DNA of 64,000 bases from Siphonodentalium dalli (lineage: Eukaryota > Mollusca > Scaphopoda > Gadilida > Siphonodentaliidae), in NCBI GenBank assembly GCA_032622095.1, contig CP136063.1, positions 178,539,956 through 178,603,955 of the forward strand. Reading direction: 5' to 3'. The notes beneath the pieces were generated by a model that was not told the origin of the DNA, made no database searches, and worked only from the letters and a program-made list of their open reading frames with translations. A program made the position numbers and the translations under genes. Positions 23,222-35,400 of this stretch are shown here, one piece after another; position 1 is the first letter of the stretch, and each line of letters opens with the position of its first letter.

Positions 23222-23518
23222 TACTAGCTGATGTGTTCGACTTCGTCCGGGCTATTTAGTGATTTCTTTCTGATCGTCTCCGTCTGGGCAGAATATACAG
23301 CGTATGTTCGATCGGTCCAGAAACATTCCTACATGATCGTATATGAGCGAGGTCAAGGCCAAGGACACGATCGCACGTGAAATTAGACCCGCCCATATTG
23401 TTCCCGGGATCAAAGTAAGCATACATACCACATTCGAGTCGGATGGGTCAAGCAATTTTCGAGTCTATAACACACATACATACACACATAACAACAGGCA
23501 GAAGTTCCAAAATATATA
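23222..23518 (-). mobile_element. Short Helitron-like element inside the minisatellite
   Basis: Read on the minus strand it ends AGCCCGGACGAAGTCG, then about 8 bases, then CAGCTAGT. This closely resembles the 3' hairpin and CTAGT tail of the elements at 17936-19050. The body carries ATTCGAGTCGGATGGGTC and the opposite end lies beside ACACACATACATACACAC. It interrupts the 29-bp array, which resumes at 23519. A partial copy lies at 24276-24421. Confidence 0.55.
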
Positions 23519-24275
23519 GATCAGTTAACAGAGGGGGTAAATACTGAATGGCAGTTAACAGAGGGGTGAATACTGAATTACAATTAACAGAGGGACAAAT
23601 ACTGAATACCAGTTAACAGAGGGGTGTATACCGAATGACATTTAACAGATGTGTAAATACTGAGTGACAGTTAACAGAGGGGTGTATACTGCATGGCAGT
23701 TAACAGAGGGGTGAATATTGAGTGACAGTTAACAGAGGGGTGAATACCCACTGACACTTAACAGAGGTGTAAATACTGAATATCAGTTAACAGAGGGGTG
23801 TATACTATACTGAATGATAGTTAACAGAGGGTTGAATATTGAATGAATATTAACAGATGGGGTGAATACTGAATGACTGTTAACAGATTGGGTGAATACC
23901 GAACGACATTTAACAGAGGGCTGAATACTTAATGGCTGTTACCAGATGGAATGAATACTGAATGACTGTAAACAGATGGTGTGAATACCGAATGGCACTT
24001 AACAGAGGGTAAATACTGAAAACCAGTTAACACATGTGAATACTGAATGACTGTAAACATATGAGGTAAATACTGAAAAAAACAGTTAATAGAGTGGGTG
24101 AATACTGCATGGTTGTTAACATATAGGGTAAGTACTGAATATCAGTCAACAGAGGGGGTGAATACTGAATGACAGTTAACATATGAGGTAAATACTGAAA
24201 AAACAATTAACAGAGGGGGTGAATTATATTGCATGGTAGTTAAAATATGGGGTAAATACTGAAAATCAGATAACA
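23519..24275. repeat. 29-bp minisatellite, block 2
   Basis: More divergent units of the same array, with variable lengths (for example extra TATACTATACTG insertions). It begins AGATCAGTTAACAGAGG, right after the Helitron-like insertion. Confidence 0.9.
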
Positions 24276-24421
24276 GGACACGGTCGCACGTGAAATTGGG
24301 CCCGCCCATATTGTTCCCGGGATCAAAGTAAGCCTACATACCAAATTCGAGTCGGATGGGTCGAGCAGTTTTCGAGTCTATAACACACATACATAGACAG
24401 AAGTTCCGAAATATATAATAG
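24276..24421 (-). mobile_element. Partial second copy of the minisatellite-borne Helitron-like element
   Basis: About 145 bases matching 23360-23518 (GGACACGGTCGCACGTGAAA, ATTGTTCCCGGGATCAAAG, CGAGTCTATAACACACATAC) with substitutions. The hairpin/CTAGT end is absent. It is again followed by AGATCAGTTAACAGAGG, so the junction with the array is shared. This fits amplification of array plus insert together, not a second insertion. Confidence 0.6.
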
Positions 24422-26502
24422 ATCAGTTAACAGAGGGGGTAAATATTGAATGGCAGTTAACAGAGGGGTGAATACTGAATTACAGTTAACAGAGGGGCAA
24501 ATACTGAATACCAGTTAACAGAGGGGGTATACCGATTTACATTTAACAGAGGGGTGAATACTGAATGACTGTTAAAAGAGGTGTGAATACGAATGACACT
24601 TAACAGAGGGGTAAATACTGAATTTCAGTTAACAGAGGGGGTGTATACTGTACTGAATATCAGTTAACAGGGTTGAATACTGAATAACTGTTAACAGATG
24701 GGGTGAATACTGAATGAATGTTAACATATGTGGTGAATACCGAACGAAATTTAACAGAGGGGTGAATACTGAATGACTATTAACAGGTGGGATGAATACT
24801 GCATGACTGTTAACAGATGGTGTGAATACCGAATGGCCTTAACAGAGGGTAAATACTGAATACCAGTTAACACAGGTGAATACTGAATGGTAGTTAACAG
24901 AGGGTTGAATACTGAATGACATCAGTTAACAGAGGGCAGAGGGGTAAATACTGAATGGTAGTTAACAGAGGGGTAAATACTGAATGGTAGTTAACAGAGG
25001 GGTAAATACTGAATAGCAGTTAACAGAGGGTTGAATACTGAATAACTGTTAACGAGGGGTGAATACTGAATGACTGTTAACGAGGGGTGAATACTGAATG
25101 ACTGTTAACGAGGGGTGAATACTGAATGACTGTTAACGAGGGGTGAATACTGAATGACAGTTAACAGAGGGGGTGAATACCGATTGACATCAGTTAACAG
25201 AGGGGTAAATACTGAATAGCAGTTAATAGAGGGGGTAAATACTGAATGGCAGTTAACATAGGGGTGAATACTGAATGACAATTAACAGAGGGGTAAATAC
25301 TGAATAGCAGTTAACAGAGGGGTAAATACTGAATAGCAGTTAACAGAGGGTTGAATACTGAATGACTGTTAACGAGGGGTGAATACTGAATGACTGTTAA
25401 CGAGGGGTGAATACTGAATGGCAGTTAACAGAGGGGGTAAATACCGATTGACATCAGTTAACAGAGGGGTAAATACTGAATAGCAGTTAACAGAGGGGTA
25501 AATACTGAATAGCAGTTAACAGAGGGGTAAATACTGAATAGCAGTTAACAGAGGGTTGAATACTGAATGACTGTTAACGAGGGGTGAATACTGAATGACT
25601 GTTAACGAGGGGTGAATACTGAATGGCAGTTAACAGAGGGGGTGAATACCGATTGACATCAGTTAACAGAGGGGTAAATACTGAATAGCAGTTAACAGAG
25701 GGGTAAATACTGAATAGCAGTTAACAGAGGGGTAAATACTGAATAGCAGTTAACAGAGGGGTAACTACTGAATGACTGTTAACGAGGGGTGAATACTGAA
25801 TGACTGTTAACGAGGGGTGAATACTGAATGACTGTTAACGAGGGTGAATACTGAATGACAGTTAACAGAGGGGGTGAATACCGATTGACATCAGTTAACA
25901 GAGGGGTAAATACTGAATAGCAGTTAATAGAGGGGGTAAATACTGAATGGCAGTTAACATAGGGGTGAATACTGAATGACAATTAACAGAGGGGTAAATA
26001 CTGAATAGCAGTTAATAGAGGGGGTAAATACTGAATGGCAGTTAACATAGGGGTGAATACTGAATGACAATTAACAGAGGGGTAAATACTGAATAGCAGT
26101 TAACAGAGGGGTAAATACTGAATAGCAGTTAACAGAGGGTTGAATACTGAATGACTGTTAACGAGGGGTGAATACTGAATGACTGTTAACGAGGGGTGAA
26201 TACTGAATGACTGTTAACGAGGGGTGAATACTGAATGACAGTTAACAGAGGGGGTGAATACCGATTGACATCAGTTAACAGAGGGGTAAATACTGAATAG
26301 CAGTTAATAGAGGGGGTAAATACTGAATGGCAGTTAACATAGGGGTGAATACTGAATGACAATTAACAGAGGGGTAAATAATGAATATCATTTAACAGAG
26401 GGGTGAATACTGAATGATAGTTAAGAGAGGGGTGAATATCGAATGATACTTAACAGAGGGTGTGAATACCGAATGACACTTAACAGATGGGTAAATACTG
26501 AA
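24422..26502. repeat. 29-bp minisatellite, block 3, with higher-order repeats
   Basis: About 70 units. The segment CGATTGACATCAGTTAACAG recurs around 25170, 25446, 25648, 25881 and 26263, defining higher-order units of roughly 200-380 bases that differ in the number of TGTTAACGAGGGG units they hold. This part is more homogeneous than blocks 1 and 2, as expected for the recently amplified portion. Confidence 0.9.
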
Positions 26503-26503
26503 T

Positions 26504-27997
26504 ACTAGCTTCATAATAGCCCCACCACTTAAGCATATATTTAATCTATCGTTTGAAGAGGGAATATTCCCAAGGAAAATGAAAATTTCCAAAGTAGTCC
26601 CCATTCCTAAAATAAATAACTCTAAGAAAATAACAAACTATCGCCCAATCAGTATCCTGCCATCGTTCTCTAAACTGCTTGAAAAAAATATGCAAAAACG
26701 ACTAGTAGATTTTCTAAATAAACAAGAAATCTTGTATAAACACCAATATGGATTCAGACCAAATCACTCAACATTTCATCCGATAATGCACCTTCTAGAT
26801 CATGTCGTTAAAAATAATGATACACCGTCACGGGATTCCACCTTAGCTGTATTTATTGATTTATCTAAAGCATTCGATACGATCGACCACAACATACTTA
26901 TATCGAAACTTGACCACTATGGCATCAGGGGTGTAGCAATGTCATGGTTCCATAGTTATTTGAATGAGAGGAGGCAATACGTCGAATATAGTGGAAGTAC
27001 CTCTAGCCTAATGAATACCTCCTGTGGGGTACCCCAAGGCTCAATTCTTGGGCCGATTATTTTTTTAATATACGTGAATGATATGGTAAATTCTACAACA
27101 ATGGACATTTTATCGTATGCCGATGACACCACACTGTTCACAAGCGGTAAAGATGGCGAACTAGTACAAAGTTACGTCAACAATGAATTAGCCAATGTAT
27201 CCGATTGGTGCTGCTGCAATAAACTTTCAATTAATATTAATAAAAGCAATTATATGCTTTTACACCCACAATACAATGAAAAAAAATGGAATACTTTGAA
27301 ATTAAAGCTAAATAACATTGAATTGAACCGAATAGGAAATATTGGGCGTGAATCCTCGACAAAATTCTTAGGTATCCACATTGATGAGAACTTGACATTC
27401 AAAAAGCACATATCCGTAATCTGCTCCAAAATATCACATGCAATCTACTGCATCAATAAGGTGAAAAACTTTTTCCCAAGTAAAGCATTGAAAACATTGT
27501 ACTATGCTCTGATTCAAAGCCACTTAGTTTATGGTATCCAAATATGGGGTCATGTTCCGGAAGTCAAGAAAATATTCCTATTACAAAAACGAGCATTGCG
27601 TATAATATGCAATAAGAAGTACAGGAGTCACACAGATCCACTCTTTAAAAGAGAGAATATCTTAAAAATATATGACTTACACACCCTCAATTCCTCAATT
27701 TTCATGCATGACTGGTGTTATAACCGTCTGCCTGCGTCTTTTGGAATGATGTACAACAAACGAGCAAAATCAACCCCAAGACACCCGAATCCCGTACTGT
27801 TGGAACTTCCTAGAACTGACTGGTCAGGTAACCTACCACACCACGCCTTCCCCACAACATGGAACAATATGGAAAAAGTCTATACTTCTTGCCAAAGCAG
27901 GCACACATTGAAAAAGCGCTTACAGATAGCCATGCTGAGAAATTACCCAGAAAATGTACGCTGTAAAATCAAAGGATGTCCCGATTGTGCTCTATAA
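26504..27997 (+). CDS. LINE reverse transcriptase, 5'-truncated but otherwise open
   Basis: The frame is open from the junction at 26504 to the TAA at 27995-27997 (498 codons including the stop). The first ATG is at 26579, but codons upstream (IAPPLKHIFNLSFEEGIFP) match the family, so that ATG is not the true start. Blocks in order, counted from that ATG: VVPIPK-YRPIS near 6-24, YGFRPNHST near 58, AVFIDLSKAFDTIDH near 90, CGVPQGSILGP near 149 and the YADD catalytic box near 180. FLGIHID follows near 264 and a Cys-bearing end (CKIKGCPDC) closes the protein. It lacks the N-terminal endonuclease and part of the fingers, so it cannot act alone. Absence of stops or frameshifts implies a fairly recent insertion. 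The exact clade (L2, Daphne, CR1, Jockey) needs a tree. Confidence 0.9.
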   Translation, partial: TSFIIAPPLKHIFNLSFEEGIFPRKMKISKVVPIPKINNSKKITNYRPISILPSFSKLLEKNMQKRLVDFLNKQEILYKHQYGFRPNHSTFHPIMHLLDHVVKNNDTPSRDSTLAVFIDLSKAFDTIDHNILISKLDHYGIRGVAMSWFHSYLNERRQYVEYSGSTSSLMNTSCGVPQGSILGPIIFLIYVNDMVNSTTMDILSYADDTTLFTSGKDGELVQSYVNNELANVSDWCCCNKLSININKSNYMLLHPQYNEKKWNTLKLKLNNIELNRIGNIGRESSTKFLGIHIDENLTFKKHISVICSKISHAIYCINKVKNFFPSKALKTLYYALIQSHLVYGIQIWGHVPEVKKIFLLQKRALRIICNKKYRSHTDPLFKRENILKIYDLHTLNSSIFMHDWCYNRLPASFGMMYNKRAKSTPRHPNPVLLELPRTDWSGNLPHHAFPTTWNNMEKVYTSCQSRHTLKKRLQIAMLRNYPENVRCKIKGCPDCAL

Positions 27998-28634
27998 TAC
28001 AACGAACATTAGTAGTCATACGCGATACATAATCCTAACTCTACTCGAATAATGTTCTTCACAGCGTACCCGCAAGTGGACACACATCGCATTCTCGTTC
28101 CTAGCATGCCAATACACTACCATACATGATACATCATAGATGCCACCGTATATTATTATGATTACTCTAACGTGGCTCTGACCCTATACCGCTAGACATA
28201 CATAGGACATTACATATATGTAATATTGTTAATCTGAATTATCCCAGAACCTCACTCAACAAAGAGACTTCCCGGCGATCTTATATAGATCCTCATTGTG
28301 TTTACCGAACAAAAAATGGTGGTATCTCTCGCCTGAATCCGTTGTAGCAACACAAAACTAACTGTTTTGTTCCTAATAAACCCATGGAACTGGAACTGGA
28401 ACGGAAACTGTCATATGTTTAGAAAACCTGAACAGTTCAAAACATTCATATGGAGAGATAATACATTATCGATCGTATAACTCGTCTGGATTGACTCACA
28501 ACCACACCAATACTTGTTTTTGTTATGCCCTAAGTACTGGATTCTACAAAGTTGTATATATGATTATAGTCTGTACGTGTGCGTGGATATGGATACAAGC
28601 ATCTATTCTATTATTTATACTGATACCTGTTTTA

Positions 28635-28676
28635 GGGGGTAGCAGGAAGACAGCCCGATAGGGCTAGGCTACCCCC
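28635..28676 (+). other. 3' UTR stem-loop of the LINE
   Basis: GGGGGTAG...CTACCCCC forms an outer stem around an inner AGCCCGATAGGGCT hairpin, about 80 bases before the 3' end. Such conserved 3' structures are used for template recognition in several LINE clades. A function here is inferred. Confidence 0.5.
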
Positions 28677-28756
28677 GACAATATACTGCTTTACCTTATT
28701 ATGTATTTCGGCCATTGTATAAATCATGTATATTGTAAATAAATTATCCTATCCTA

Positions 28757-29035
28757 TACCAGTTAACAGATGGGGTGTATACTGAATGATAGTTAACAGA
28801 GGGGTGAATACCGAATGACTGTTAACGGAGGGTGTGACTACTGAATGGCACTTAACTGAGGGGATGTATACTGAATACCAGTTAACAGATAGGGTGAATA
28901 CTGCATGGTAGTTAACATATGGGGTAAATGCTGAATATCAGTTAACAAATTGGGTGAATATCGCATGACAGCTAATAGAGGGGTGAATACTGAATGAAAG
29001 TTATCAGTGGTGGTAAATGCTGAATACCAGGTAAG
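28757..29035. repeat. 29-bp minisatellite, block 4, beyond the LINE
   Basis: About nine to ten units resuming directly at the LINE 3' end (CCAGTTAACAGATGGGG). They are more divergent, as is usual at array edges. Confidence 0.9.
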
Positions 29036-30573
29036 AAAATATGTAACGAAGGACATATATTTGACACTTCAGTACAATCTATTCCCACCTCGTTTCTCAA
29101 TATAGTATAAGCTGTCAAACTGTACCTCAGTAAGATAACAGGTCCCGATAGCTACATATTACTCTATTTTCCGATACAATGATTACACCGGTGGTACCAC
29201 GCTGACAATTTTGAATCACACTATCGGATTCCCTGCATAAATCTGATGATTATCAATGCTGTTAGAACTCTACCACAAATTGTTCTATCACTAGTTGTAC
29301 CTTCCCAAGAGCACCATCCTTGATATGAACATCGCCATTCTGGAAAAAAATAATAGTAACTAAGATTAAGAGTATTAATTCGGTGGAAATCGCTTACATG
29401 AAATGTTTTATTGATATTGGCGCCCCTCCCACATCACCATCCCTGACTACGATGGCGTCAAGTTGGTACCTTAATATTGGACTATTAGATTTAATGCGCC
29501 ACATAGATCAGTACACCGAAATGTATTTTTCAGTTTGGTGGAAATCGGCGACAAAGTTGTTTTGTATCGATTCGGCTGCCCCTCCCTTTTTCCACCCTTG
29601 ACCCCCCGATAGCGCGACATGATCAACAGTTTTAACTTGCACCACCCATGTTGTAACCATGTTAGACCCATTTGGAACCATATACAAAGCCACACGTTAA
29701 CATACCATACATTTATATACAAACATAATATCGAGATTCAATAACCAAATGTCATTCGTTGGTATAGACGTATACGCGTCTAATTTATCATGTTTGATTT
29801 TTCCAGAGTTGAGATTTTTTCCGAGATCGAAGTGGTGTAGGAGTGGTTCGTCCCAGCTCTGTTGGAAATTTGAGACTGGAAAATATATTGAAATATATTT
29901 TTGTGATAGTTTGATTTTCCAGGTAATATTTAGTGTTGCTTTAGGACGAACGTTACTCCCTTCTAATTTCAGACAGATGTTATACTCAAATCTTTTTAAT
30001 TTTTTTATTATTTTTAGTCGTATAAGTTATTTACACTTTATACAGTGATACCATACAAACATATATGTAAGCAAACAAACCATTTTAATAATTATAGTGA
30101 CACCACAGGTGGGGCCGGGTGGGTGTTCTTGCAAACTCACCATAAACTCTCCTTGCACACCATACATTATATCGATCAGTGTTTATAATGACATAACATT
30201 CAAAAATACCACAACAAAATACCTTCGGCTGTCAAAAACATGTATAGTGGCATTTCAGTCCGTGTACACATATATCACCAAAACAATATATATGTTGGAT
30301 TGGTAGCTGGTTCGGTTCTTGTTTTGAGGGTGTATTTAATAACAAGGGATTTAGTTAAATGACAACTCCATTATATTATAGTCACTATCCTTCTACTGGA
30401 GTTGAACTAGACCCTTCTATTGTTCTTTACAATTAACATACACACCACCAAATACTCAAAATAGTTATGTGATTCCCACATGTCGTCGATACAATGCATT
30501 AATACAGTTAAAGTTTCACGTTTGTCCTAAAAATGGGCTTCAGAGCAATTAATGCTTGGCCAGAACGAACATT
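29036..30573. repeat. No gene; degenerate 154-bp direct duplication at 29379-29608
   Basis: GGTGGAAATCG, TTTATTGATATTGGC/TTTGTATCGATTCGGC and GCCCCTCCC recur at about 154-base spacing, giving two degenerate units. The rest of the interval is AT-rich, with no motif I can assign to a gene. Confidence 0.4.
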
Positions 30574-31210
30574 TGTATCAAATTAGGGACACAGGCTCAT
30601 ATGATTTTTCTTAAAATACAACATAACTACTGATGAATTTAATATATGGCGGTCATTTTTTATTGCAGCGTTCTGGTAAAATCCTTTCTTTGAAGATGGG
30701 CCGCTATTAAAACCGATTTTTGATAATTGTGTTCTATGAGGGGGTACCAGAGCAGAATGAACCCAACACTATTGTATCATATACCTTATAATTGTGCTAC
30801 ATGTACATACATACCAATCCAGACACGTTCTTGTGCCAAACTCGGCTCCACGTGTGGGTTTTGCAGCCACATTTGTGAAAAATAGTTAAATATATGTCAC
30901 AATGTTCAATATTTGAGCAAATAATGAATTTATAGGTCAGATTGTGTTTTTGTTCTTGATGCTGGCCATCACCACATATATCACCAACTGTTTATCATAG
31001 TTTAGTTCACTCATAATGGAAGAAACATATCAATAAAACTTCACACCGACCAATCGACTATATGCCTTCATACCATGCACAAATCCCTAAATGTGGGGGA
31101 AAGGTGTGGACATTTCACAAGACACTGCTAATTTCCTACATTAATCTAATTCAAAAGAAGATATGTATTCTAAACTGTATGTTTATCATACCTCTCAAAA
31201 GTAATATAAA

Positions 31211-31365
31211 GTTATGATGTTGTGTACAGTATGTGTTTTCTTGTTCAAGCCAAGGTTGTGGTGAAAAGTCATATTGAACGAGACATGCAATGTCGAGTCC
31301 AATATGAGGTTTCACCACAACCTGGACGAGTACAAGAAAAACACATACTATACACATCATTGTGT
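31211..31365. repeat. Palindromic repeat, about 155 bp
   Basis: GTACAGTATGTGTTTTCTTG pairs with the complement ending ACACATACTATAC. GGTTGTGGTGAA pairs with TTCACCACAACC, and GTCATATTG pairs with CAATATGAG. Pairing extends from about 31211 to 31365 with several mismatches. The motif TCATATTGGA/TCCAATATGA recurs in the hairpin at 31643-31675. Confidence 0.65.
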
Positions 31366-31642
31366 AATGACATTTTTATTATCCATCTGTATTTTATCCA
31401 AATTTTGGGAATAAAACTTTTGTGTTTTGGTATTTGTCGGCCCTTGATTCTCTATAAAAGCCCCTATTTGATACTCAGAAATCATGATTTGTAAAAGTAA
31501 ATACGGAACTGAGAAAAAAAACTCAATGCGGAATTGAAATGTCTGCTAAATCCATCAGAGTATTGCGCGCGCATCACAATTTCGACGATTCATTTGCCAA
31601 TTGAGTTACTTCGTGACGTCACGGAGTCCCTATAATTTTTAA

Positions 31643-31675
31643 AAAGTCATATTGGACTCGTTCCAATATGACTTT
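31643..31675. repeat. Short perfect hairpin plus repeat of TCCAATATGACTTT
   Basis: AAAGTCATATTGGA-CTCGT-TCCAATATGACTTT has perfect 14-base arms. A third TCCAATATGACTTT follows at about 31680, so the hairpin could slide between two alternative right arms. Confidence 0.65.
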
Positions 31676-32427
31676 CGGAGTCCAATATGACTTTCTGCCG
31701 GATTATCATATGACGGCTTTTGTCCAATCAGAAATATTGTTAGTTAAGGGATGGATAATAATATGTATAAATATATGTTCGAACTTCGAAAATGGTCTTG
31801 GCAAAATGGCAAACGCGTGGTTGTAACGTTTCCAAGTCCTCGGTATATTTAAGAGCTAAGTATTTCTCATTTTGTTGACCCAATTTGTAGATAATTGTCG
31901 TGGAAGATATACTATCATTTTCATGAAATAGAAACAAATGGCCAATTTATTGCGACATTGTAATAGTATAACAAATATGCTCACTCAACAATCAGTCAAC
32001 ATATATACATATTAATATATATATATATAACATATATATCAACATTGTTTCTCCCTGGATTGGTGCAATTTCTCGTGATTTTGGTTTTGAATACATGGCA
32101 TTAACTATGGCATTTTCCATTTGACTGTCTGGTATACAGGAATATTATGCGAATGAACAAATTGGCATTGTGTATCGAAATACAGCTTGGCATGTAGGTA
32201 CAAGTAGCATAATTATATATGTGTATAATTATATATGGTATGTGATACCAAATTATGGGCCCCATTCTGCTCTGATATGGATTCACTCATAGAAAAATAA
32301 CCAAAAGTCGTTTTTATTAAGGGGTACCAGAACACCTCATTTAAAAATGTCTATCATACCTTAAATTTATCAGGAGGTATTATATCTTTAGAAAAATCAT
32401 ATGAGCATTTGTCCCTAATTTGATACC

Positions 32428-35400
32428 GATTTTCGATTTTTGTCATCTTGGCCCATGGACTAATAAATATTAATATATTTCACAAATATAAAGAAAAACA
32501 GGACGAAGTAAATGGCTTCGCGTGACACGCATGTAGGTATTTGCCCAAATGAATATCTCTACATCTCCCCTTCACGCGGGTACCATTTTATTGCACAAAG
32601 CAGTTCTCATTTATAAGTGTAAACGCGTTGCAGTATACTCCATATCTGTCATGTCTGTGGTGGACATTGGATACCGTACCATAGGTGTCAACGTCACTAG
32701 GGGAAATCAACAGAGGCGCATTTTGGAAATAAGAAGCTTGACAAGCCGCCACCACCCCCACCACCCACACCCTCAACTATACATTTAAGCGTTTGCGCAT
32801 TTGATAGAGCCATATTGGAATATAACGGGCCAATAATGTAATAAAACTGCATGAGTGTGTATATGCAAATATATTTCACATAGACACACCGTTGCATGCC
32901 CTACATTAGTATGTGTTATTATTTTGGACACATGAATTAGAACATAATCCTATATAATAATGATAATACACTCTGGACAGATTATTTAATTGCAAAAACA
33001 TATGGTATTTGAAATTGCATGCTTGGCACATAATTACATGTAGTTGGCAGTTTCATACCCAATATATGGTGATATTGCACACATAGTTTGATTTGCCAAC
33101 CAGTGATTGTGGGGAACATATTGTCGTACCACGAGCGGCGTATTTTCTTATTTTTGTCACTATTTTTGACTGAAATTGACAGCAGTCAAATATACTCCCC
33201 AATTCGAAGGGAGCCGGATGAGAAATTTCCAACAATTGAACGCTTGATGTACCGGTTGGAAAGTTCTAAACCAAGGGGCGGTGCAAATGGCATTTCAAGA
33301 ACTTGGGAGGGGAGTTTGGTCTTGTTGGAGAGGATACAGTTGGAAAAGTCAAGGTGGACAACCGCCCCATGCAAAGGAGACCCTCTGGTTACGTCCATGT
33401 GTGTTATTGTGTATTTCCCATCATGCTGTGAATACACAATCCGGTTATAATATGGTCAATATCACACAGTTGACATTTGATGTTCTTCAAACATGCCCAC
33501 GTATGCCGATTCCATAAAATAAAAAAACGCAACCGTCGTTAATTTGTTTTTCGCATCCAGTTACTTTCCCACTACAAAATATATTTCATTAGTTATTTCA
33601 ACAATATGTTCTTCATTAAATATAAACTCCCAGATTAGTGTCACACATGCTATAATTTTTAATCAAACATAACAATTTGTAATTAGAATAGAATATAATT
33701 TATATATTGCAAACAAAACCATGAAAATGGTGTCTGTCGTGCACGCATGGAGGGTAATGTCATACATGTTATTACATACAGTTTAGACACATAACATAAT
33801 AGTGATTGGGGGGGCTTGTGTGTACTATGGGGGTTTGAAGATATTTTTAAGTTCAAGGTGGATATAACTTGGAAAGTGAATAGGGCATACATGTACATGG
33901 TTACTGTATAAATATATAATTAAATATTTATTTTTCCAATATTGCAATTAGAGAACCGTCCATTGTTAATGACAAGCATACGCAACATGATCGACCGTCT
34001 GGGGACATCGAGAAGGTGGTATAATAACGACGTATATGTACCTATTTGAACCCATCGCACGTCGAAAGCACGAAGGATCAATCGAGGCTTACAAAACTCA
34101 TGCGAATCCTCCTTACATGACTGAACAATGTGATAACGTATTTGTTACATATATCGACGTATTCTGATCTCCCGAACCAGAGCGAGACGAAACAAAAGCG
34201 ACCATGATACTCGCGCTGGGCTTTCATAAAAGTACGCGGGGTTCTGCAGGGACAAATGTCTTTGTCTGTTGTGTTGTACCCAATAATCTATAGCCACTGC
34301 ATGCGGACAATTTTAGTGCCTCGGCATTGGTAGTGACCATTGTAAATGATGTAGCGTGAAACACAATTGGAGACTGTGTCTGCTCTGACGAATGATTCAC
34401 CAGAGGGGGTTGAATTGGCAGCGCATGTCTGAAGATTGACGGCTGGTCGATATAAATGTCTATTAATCAAATTATCGAGGAATATTAGTGACATCCCATG
34501 GTCACGCAACTGGGATATACAAGTCTTTATCGTCGGCACGACATTTCACATCCTGGATTTAGTAAGCTATATAGCTAGTAAAACCTATACTCATGAACTG
34601 TGGATGTTTTTGGACCCGCAAATTATCCATTCGGAGTTTGAATAAGGTGAGTTTATGTACACATAATATGCATGCGTGGGCACAACTCTTCATCATACAA
34701 ACACATAAGAGAGAACGTTACACATGTATCTATATATCCATAGGCACACCAGCACGTTGATGAACATCATATTTTGAAAATATCTCTTAATACTTTTATT
34801 AGGAGCTGAATGCCAGGTGAGAGGAGCTCTGATAAGTGCTTCAACATATGATAAGAACCTCTGTGGCCATACACCTATTTGTACATTTATAATAAGTCTA
34901 ATTTATATTGTATAGTGTGGGTCACACTAAATATGTTCAACAACCTATATTCATATCGTTATCCGAGACGTGAAGGGTATATCCTATATACTCAAGCACG
35001 GAATCCACGTAAGTGTTCAATAAGGCCAATGTGGTGACCGAGATCGGTTGTTTCTTTCAGTAGAACCAGGCCGGGGGGTGGAAAAAGTTCCGGACACGTA
35101 ACGTAAGCGGGGTTGTGGGTAATTATCAGCTCAAATATCCGTTTTTTTCCGCAAGATGAATTTGGTTTCCTCGTGCCTTTTTTTTCAAAATATATCATCA
35201 ATTTTGACCCAGAAATGGCAATACACATTGTACACTGAAAACTATACTACATATAGCATTGTGTTATATAGGAGTGGGTTATCACTGCAGAACCCATACT
35301 GAACTCCTGTGCTATATGCATAGAATTCATCACTGTTCCAGAGTTTGACTCGAACAAATATTTGACACTACCTGCATCCTGCGAATCATAAATAACATTT

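Larger units (their letters stand above)
26503..28756 (+). mobile_element. 5'-truncated CR1/Jockey-group LINE inserted in the minisatellite
   Basis: Array units stop at about 26503 and resume at 28757, so the 2.25-kb block is an insertion. It holds the C-terminal half of a reverse-transcriptase ORF and a 3' untranslated region of about 750 bases with a stem-loop. The 3' end is a short ATCCTATCCTATA repeat of the type seen at CR1/L2-like 3' ends. The 5' end is cut inside the reverse-transcriptase domain, typical of incomplete target-primed reverse transcription. A target duplication, if present, is only about 3-4 bases (TAC/ATAC). Confidence 0.85.
30574..32427. mobile_element. Fold-back element with about 230-bp diverged inverted arms
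   Basis: The left arm (30574-30807) and right arm (32197-32427) match in inverse orientation through TATCAAATTAGGGACA, CTCATATGATTTTTCT, a GGGGTACCAGA/GGTACCCCTTAAT region, CAGAGCAGAATG and GCTAC-TGTAC. Identity looks about 70-80%. The 1.4 kb between contains another palindrome (31211-31365) and AT-rich DNA but no transposase. It may be a non-autonomous DNA element or two inverted copies of one repeat. Confidence 0.55.

Noticed and set aside
22735-26502. Possible CRISPR-like array (regular repeats)
   Set aside because: Units are contiguous, with no unique spacers between conserved repeats, and the context is eukaryotic. It is a minisatellite.
33088-33450. 120-codon ORF as a host gene or exon
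   Set aside because: An overlapping 83-codon frame on the other strand and the lack of any family match leave no way to choose. It may be a transposon fragment.
34590-34660. GTGAGT donor after an open 69-codon frame as another exon
   Set aside because: There is no clear acceptor or family match. A consensus donor alone is common by chance.
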